From NCBI RefSeq assembly GCF_009720385.1, contig NZ_WARX01000006.1, positions 248,001 through 312,000 on the forward strand: DNA of 64,000 nt. The letters are read 5' to 3'. This document shows positions 60,171 through 64,000 of this stretch, in pieces. Below the pieces are notes generated by a model. The model saw only the letters and a program-made list of their open reading frames with translations. It was not told the origin of the DNA and made no database searches. The first letter of the stretch is position 1; the number at the start of each line of letters is the position of its first letter. The position numbers and the translations under genes were made by a program. Origin of the DNA: Catellatospora vulcania. GTDB lineage: Bacteria > Actinomycetota > Actinomycetes > Mycobacteriales > Micromonosporaceae.

Positions 60171-60189
60171 AAACTAGCGGTGAAAGTTT
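60171..60189. promoter_or_regulatory. TetR operator site 1, ACAD/tetR divergent promoter
   Basis: AAACTAGCGGTGAAAGTTT: 5-bp arms AAACT / AGTTT with 9 bases between. Its reverse complement matches site 2 (60923-60941) at 17 of 19 positions. It overlaps the likely -10 of the minus-strand ACAD gene and lies 63 bases before the tetR start. Confidence 0.8.
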
Positions 60190-60251
60190 TATCTCGTCCA
60201 TACCTCGCTGTGGCAGAGTTTCCGGCAGCCCCGACCGAAGGAGACCCGACC

Positions 60252-60938
60252 ATGCCCCGGCCCAGCCAGGCCCTGTTGAGCCGGCAGCGCATCGTGGAGA
60301 CCGCCGCCGCGATGATCGACGCCGACGGGCTGGCCGCCTTCTCCACCCGGCGCCTGGCCGCCGAGCTGGGCGTACGCGGGCCGTCGCTGTACAACCACTT
60401 CGCCACCAAGGACGCGATCCTGGACGCGGTCGCCGACGCGGTGATCGCGGGCGTGGACGTGTCGTTCTTCACCACCCACGACTGGCGCGACGCGCTGCGG
60501 CTGTGGGGGCACTCGTACCGCGACGCGCTGACCGCCCACCCGAACATCGTCCCGTACCTGGCCCAGGGCCCCGGACGGCGGCCGGCCGCGCTGCACATGG
60601 CCGACGCGGTGTACGGCGGACTGGTCAAGGCGGGCTGGCCGCCGGCACGCGCCACGCACATCGGCGCGGTGATGCGCTACCTGGTCGCGGGCTCGTCGCT
60701 GGGCTCGTTCGCGCGCGGCTTCGTCGAGGACCCCGAGCTGTACGCCGCCCACTACCCGCACCTGTCCCAGGCCCACCGCCTGGCCGAGCACCAGCACAGC
60801 GTGGACGAGGGCGCGTTCGCGCTCGGCCTGGACGCGCTGGTCGACGGGCTGGCGCGGGAGTACGAGGCCACGGTCGGCCCACTCCCGCCTCTGGAGCCGC
60901 GGGCCGACTCGTACTACAGTCGAAACTTGCAGCGCTAG
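60252..60938 (+). CDS. TetR-family repressor of the catabolic cluster
   Basis: 228 residues, ATG with GAAGGAG 9 bases upstream. N-terminal TetR helix-turn-helix: SRQRIVETAAAMIDADGLAA, then FSTRRLAAELGVRGPSLYNHFATKDAIL (~10-60). The ligand domain (~75-220) is of the TetR_C tetracyclin-repressor-like type. It sits between a divergent acyl-CoA dehydrogenase and the co-oriented aldehyde/alcohol dehydrogenase operon. Two matching 19-bp sites flank it, the second embedded in its own last codons (SRNLQR-stop). The ligand is likely an acyl-CoA, aldehyde or alcohol of the pathway; this is inference. Confidence 0.93.
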   Translation: MPRPSQALLSRQRIVETAAAMIDADGLAAFSTRRLAAELGVRGPSLYNHFATKDAILDAVADAVIAGVDVSFFTTHDWRDALRLWGHSYRDALTAHPNIVPYLAQGPGRRPAALHMADAVYGGLVKAGWPPARATHIGAVMRYLVAGSSLGSFARGFVEDPELYAAHYPHLSQAHRLAEHQHSVDEGAFALGLDALVDGLAREYEATVGPLPPLEPRADSYYSRNLQR

Positions 60939-60941
60939 TTT
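60923..60941. promoter_or_regulatory. TetR operator site 2, inside the 3' end of tetR
   Basis: AAACTTGCAGCGCTAGTTT with the same 5-9-5 layout as site 1. It encodes the last tetR residues and its stop (TAG, 60936-60938). TAGTTT at its right end could be the -10 of the aldehyde dehydrogenase operon, which starts 122 bases downstream. Confidence 0.78.
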
Positions 60942-61062
60942 TGCGGCCCGGCCCAGTGCCGGCTGCTCGCCACGCGGCCCACGACGACGCCGTCACCCCG
61001 CCCAGTGCGGACGGCGTCCGGTGCCGCATCGCGGGCGACGCCGCCTGATGGGAAGGGACAGC

Positions 61063-62523
61063 ATGGACCTGGCAGCCGCGGCGACGCACCCGGGACGCAC
61101 CGCCCCGATCGCGGACCGCACCCAGCTCTTCATCGGCGGGAGCTGGACCGCCCCGCACGGCACCGGCGTCATCGCCGTCGAGGACCCCACCACCGAGCAG
61201 GTCATCGCCCACGTGCCCGCCGGTGACGCCGTCGACGTGGACCGCGCCGTCGCCGCCGCGAAGGCCGCGTTCGGCCCCTGGTCGGCACTGGCCCCGGCGG
61301 AACGCGCCGCCCACCTCGACCGGCTGCACGCGGCGCTGTCGGCCCGCGCCGGCGACATCGCCGCCACCGTCGCCCGCGAGCTGGGCACCCCGATGAAGAT
61401 CGCCACGAAGGTCCAGGCCGGACTGCCGCTGACCGTGCTGAAGAGCTACGTCGAGCTGGCCGGGCAGCCGGAGAGCACGCACACCGTCGGCAACTCGCTG
61501 GTCGTCGGCGAGCCCGTCGGCGTGGTCGGCGCGATCACGCCGTGGAACTACCCGCTGCACCAGATCATGGCCAAGGTCGCCGGGGCCCTGGCCGCCGGCT
61601 GCACGGTGGTGCTCAAGCCCGCCGACCTGACGCCGCTGGTGGCATACCTGCTGTTCGACGCGATCGACGAGGCCGGGCTGCCGCCGGGTGTGGCCAACCT
61701 CGTCACCGGCCCCGGCTCCGTCGTCGGCTCCGCCATCGCGGCGCACCCCGACGTGGACATGGTGTCGTTCACCGGCTCCACCGCCGTCGGCGCGCGCATC
61801 TCGCACCTGGCCGCGGACCGCATCGCCCGGGTCGCGCTGGAGCTGGGCGGCAAGTCCGCCAACGTGATCCTGGAGGACGCCGACCTGCGCCGCGCGGTGA
61901 AGGTCGGCGTCGGCAACGCGTTCCTCAACTCGGGCCAGACCTGCACCGCGTGGACCCGGATGCTGGTGCACCGCTCCCGGTACGAAGAAGCCCTGGCTAT
62001 CGCCGCGGAGGCCGCCGCCGGGCAGACGCTCGGCGACCCGTTCGACGACGGCACCCGCCTCGGCCCGCTGGCCTCGGCCGCGCAGCGCGAGACGGTACGC
62101 GGGTACATCGAGCAGGGCCTAGCCGACGGGGCACGCCTGATCGCGGGCGGGCTCGACGCGCCGGTGCCGGACCGGGGCCACTTTGTCGCGGCGACCGTGC
62201 TGGCCGATGTGGACCCCGACAGCATCGTCGCCCAGGAGGAGATCTTCGGGCCGGTGCTGGTGGTGATCCCGTTCGACTCCGACGACGAGGCCGTCGCCAT
62301 CGCCAACAACTCCCGGTACGGCCTGGCCGGGGCCGTCTGGTCCGGTGACGAGGACCGAGCGCTGGCCGTCGCGCGGCGGATGCGCACCGGGGCCGTCGAC
62401 GTCAACGGCGGGGCGTTCAACCCGCTCGCCCCGTTCGGCGGGTTCAAGCAGTCCGGCATCGGCCGCGAGCTCGGCCGCCACGGCCTGGACGAGTTCCTCG
62501 AGACGAAGGCGATCCAGCGATGA
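61063..62523 (+). CDS. Aldehyde dehydrogenase (NAD(P)+-dependent)
   Basis: 486 residues from the ATG at 61063, with GGAAGGGA ~6 bases upstream; open frame upstream is not used. It oxidises an aldehyde to the acid. Motifs: [20 protein letters not shown] (cofactor entry), [11 protein letters not shown], glutamate in [12 protein letters not shown], catalytic Cys in [24 protein letters not shown] and [15 protein letters not shown]. Length is typical. The stop overlaps the alcohol dehydrogenase start (ATGA), so alcohol to aldehyde to acid to acyl-CoA (ligase at 54994) is a coherent route. Confidence 0.95.
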   Translation: MDLAAAATHPGRTAPIADRTQLFIGGSWTAPHGTGVIAVEDPTTEQVIAHVPAGDAVDVDRAVAAAKAAFGPWSALAPAERAAHLDRLHAALSARAGDIAATVARELGTPMKIATKVQAGLPLTVLKSYVELAGQPESTHTVGNSLVVGEPVGVVGAITPWNYPLHQIMAKVAGALAAGCTVVLKPADLTPLVAYLLFDAIDEAGLPPGVANLVTGPGSVVGSAIAAHPDVDMVSFTGSTAVGARISHLAADRIARVALELGGKSANVILEDADLRRAVKVGVGNAFLNSGQTCTAWTRMLVHRSRYEEALAIAAEAAAGQTLGDPFDDGTRLGPLASAAQRETVRGYIEQGLADGARLIAGGLDAPVPDRGHFVAATVLADVDPDSIVAQEEIFGPVLVVIPFDSDDEAVAIANNSRYGLAGAVWSGDEDRALAVARRMRTGAVDVNGGAFNPLAPFGGFKQSGIGRELGRHGLDEFLETKAIQR

Positions 62524-63656
62524 GCGCCGCGACTGCCTCGAACGGCGCGACAGACGGCACCGGTCCTGCTGTCGACCGCCCGGTGCGCGCGCTGCTGTGG
62601 CGCGGCCCCGGATCGTCGCTGGAGATCGAGCCGATCCTGCTGCCCGCGCCGGGCCCCCGGGAGGTGCGGGTGCACATCCGCGCCGCCGGGGTGTGCCACT
62701 CCGATCTGTCCATGGTGAACGGGACGCTCGCGCCCGCGTACCCCCTGGTGTTGGGTCATGAGGCGGCAGGCGTGGTGACCGCCGCCGGGCCGGAGGCGAG
62801 CGTCGTCGTCGGCACACATGTGGTGCTGAACTGGGCCCCGCCGTGCCGGAAGTGCTGGTTCTGCGGCAACGGGCAGCCCTGGCTGTGCGAGACGGCCGGC
62901 GCGCCGACCGCCGCCCGGGGGGCGACCGCCGACGGCGAGCCGCTGCACGTCACGCTGGGCCTCGGCGCGCTCGCCGAGGAGGTCGTCGTCGGCGACCACG
63001 CCGTCATCCCGGTGCCCGCTGAGCTGCCGTTCGCCACCGCCGCCCTGCTCGGCTGCGCCGTGCTCACGGGGGTCGGCGCGGTCGACCGCACCGCCGCGGT
63101 GCGGGCCGGCGAATCCGCGGTCGTGATCGGACTCGGCGGGGTCGGGCTGTCCACCGTGATGGCGGCCCGTGCCGCCGGGGCCGACCCGCTGATCGCCGTG
63201 GACGTCTCCGACGCCAAGCGCGAGCTGGCGCTGGCCGCCGGGGCGACCCACTTCCTGGTCTCCGGCGACGACCTGAGCGCCCAGGTCCGTGGGCTGACCG
63301 AGCGCCGGGGGGCCGACCACTCCTTCGAATGCGTGGGCCGCTCGGCCACCATCCGGGCCGCGTGGCGGGCCACCCGCCGTGGCGGTCAGGTGACCGTGGT
63401 GGGCATGGGCGCGAAGGACGACATGGTCAGCCTCGCCGCGCTGGACATATTCCACTCCGCCCGCACGCTGCGCTCGTCGGTGTACGGCAACTCCGACCCC
63501 GACCGCGACGTCCCCGCCCTGGCCCGCCAGGTCCTGGACGGCGATCTCGATCCGGCCGCGCTCATCACCGACCAGATCACTCTGGACGAGTCCCCCGAGG
63601 CCTTCGCCCGCATGTCCCGGGGCGAGGGCGCCCGCTCGGTCATCCTCCTCCCCTGA
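62520..63656 (+). CDS. Zinc-dependent alcohol dehydrogenase (MDR family)
   Basis: 378 residues, ATG overlapping the aldehyde dehydrogenase stop. Catalytic zinc ligands: Cys in AAGVCHSDLS, His in LGHEAAGVV, and Cys in GCAVLTGVGAV. The structural zinc site has all four cysteines in CRKCWFCGNGQPWLC. Cofactor loop GLGGVGLSTV, then VDVSDAKRELA, indicating NAD(H). It resembles class III / NDMA-type alcohol dehydrogenases of actinomycetes. It supplies aldehyde to the neighbour enzyme. A family C hairpin follows in the convergent gap. Confidence 0.95.
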   Translation: MSAATASNGATDGTGPAVDRPVRALLWRGPGSSLEIEPILLPAPGPREVRVHIRAAGVCHSDLSMVNGTLAPAYPLVLGHEAAGVVTAAGPEASVVVGTHVVLNWAPPCRKCWFCGNGQPWLCETAGAPTAARGATADGEPLHVTLGLGALAEEVVVGDHAVIPVPAELPFATAALLGCAVLTGVGAVDRTAAVRAGESAVVIGLGGVGLSTVMAARAAGADPLIAVDVSDAKRELALAAGATHFLVSGDDLSAQVRGLTERRGADHSFECVGRSATIRAAWRATRRGGQVTVVGMGAKDDMVSLAALDIFHSARTLRSSVYGNSDPDRDVPALARQVLDGDLDPAALITDQITLDESPEAFARMSRGEGARSVILLP

Positions 63657-63696
63657 CCCTGCCCGCCCCGCGCCCACCTCGGGGCGCGGGGCGATC

Positions 63697-63757
63697 GCAA
63701 CTCTTGAAGAGTCGCGTCCTTCGGCTGGGCCGGAAGACGCGACTCTTCAAGAGTTGC
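63697..63757. repeat. Family C hairpin, copy 4 (61 nt)
   Basis: Arms 63696-63724 and 63730-63758, perfect over the outer 22 bases. Both 13-nt arm palindromes are perfect (ACTCTT-N-AAGAGT), centres 42 nt apart. Convergent gap between alcohol dehydrogenase and the LuxR-type gene. Confidence 0.92.
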
Positions 63758-63768
63758 GGCAAGCGAGG

Positions 63769-64000
63769 TCAGGCCAGGGCTTTGGCCAGCTCGATGCGGG
63801 AGCGGATGTTCAGGCGGGCGAAGATGTTGCGCATGTGGTGGTCGACGGTGCGCGGGCTGAGGAAGAGCTGCGCGGCGACCTCGCGGTTGGTGGCGCCCTC
63901 GCAGACCAGGCGGACGATCTGGAGTTGCTGGGCGGTGAGCACGTCGGCGGCGCGTACCGCGGGGGTGTCGACGGCCTCGCCGGCCGCGCGCAGTTCGGCG
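63769..64000 (-). CDS. LuxR-type regulator, C-terminal part (truncated by window edge)
   Basis: The last 77 residues are visible, read from the window edge to a TGA at 63769-63771. They hold a complete GerE/LuxR helix-turn-helix: LTAQQLQIVRLVCEGATNRE, then VAAQLFLSPRTVDHHMRNIFARLNIRSRIELAKAL. The preceding ELRAAGEAV is typical of large ATP-binding LuxR (LAL) regulators, but the sensory part lies outside the window, so the subclass is uncertain. It converges with the alcohol dehydrogenase gene. Confidence 0.9.
   Translation of the reverse strand, partial: AELRAAGEAVDTPAVRAADVLTAQQLQIVRLVCEGATNREVAAQLFLSPRTVDHHMRNIFARLNIRSRIELAKALA

Noticed and set aside
1-64000. tRNA, rRNA, transposase, integrase or attachment-site signals
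   Set aside because: None was recognised on either strand while reading; absence is not proof for short RNAs.

Overview
The window is high-GC, gene-dense chromosomal DNA of a filamentous actinomycete. The strongest clue is the block FasR-like regulator - fabD - fabH - acpP - fabF - accD6-like, the standard actinobacterial FAS-II arrangement. A homodimeric pyruvate dehydrogenase E1, a DUF3145 protein, Strep-type ECF sigma factors and frequent GTG/TTG starts agree. I infer Micromonosporaceae or a close relative; nothing in the sequence names a species. No rRNA, tRNA, CRISPR array, transposase or phage gene was seen.

Layout. 1-8 kb: end of a metallophosphoesterase, a cysteine-rich membrane protein, a MuiA-like protein, a secreted GH9 cellulase with a textbook CebR/CelR operator, and a YjbQ protein. 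8-17 kb: aceE, an M48 protease, a ThuA-like protein, and a divergent MFS / MarR-ABC exporter locus. 17-26 kb: Stealth-type sugar phosphotransferase, GT-C glycosyltransferase, gltX, CopC, and two secreted or lipid-anchored proteins. 24.8-31 kb: fatty-acid synthesis block. 31-36.5 kb: a surface-glycan locus with an SGNH acyltransferase, an LPVTG microprotein and a fused processive GT2/acyltransferase-3 enzyme. 36.5-46.6 kb: P-loop kinase, XdhC domain, YCII/ECF42 pair, NagZ-like lipoprotein, DUF3145, carbonic anhydrase, DedA, HelD-family ATPase. 46.7-54.9 kb: secreted alpha-amylase with two starch-binding domains, flavin oxidoreductase, SDR, DinB, HAD, and a SigE-type sigma with a coupled membrane protein. 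55-63.7 kb: an acyl-CoA/alcohol catabolic cluster (CoA ligase, MaoC-like, two acyl-CoA dehydrogenases, SDR, TetR, aldehyde and alcohol dehydrogenases). The window ends in a LuxR-type regulator.

Two signals stand out. First, the gaps between genes carry families of long near-perfect hairpins of fixed length: five 44-nt (A), three 65-nt (B) and four 61-nt (C), plus one unrelated 65-nt hairpin. Within a family the outer arms are shared, and stem changes are compensated on the other arm in B and C. In A and C each arm is itself a 13-nt palindrome (imperfect in some C arms), with centre-to-centre spacing of exactly 31 nt (A, all five) and 42 nt (C, all four). All four C copies sit between convergent genes. 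Second, the TetR gene at 60252 is bracketed by two 19-bp operator-like sites that match 17/19 when one is reverse-complemented. One lies in the divergent acyl-CoA dehydrogenase promoter and the other is embedded in the last codons of tetR, upstream of the aldehyde/alcohol dehydrogenase operon. Together they suggest a simple control circuit for the catabolic cluster.
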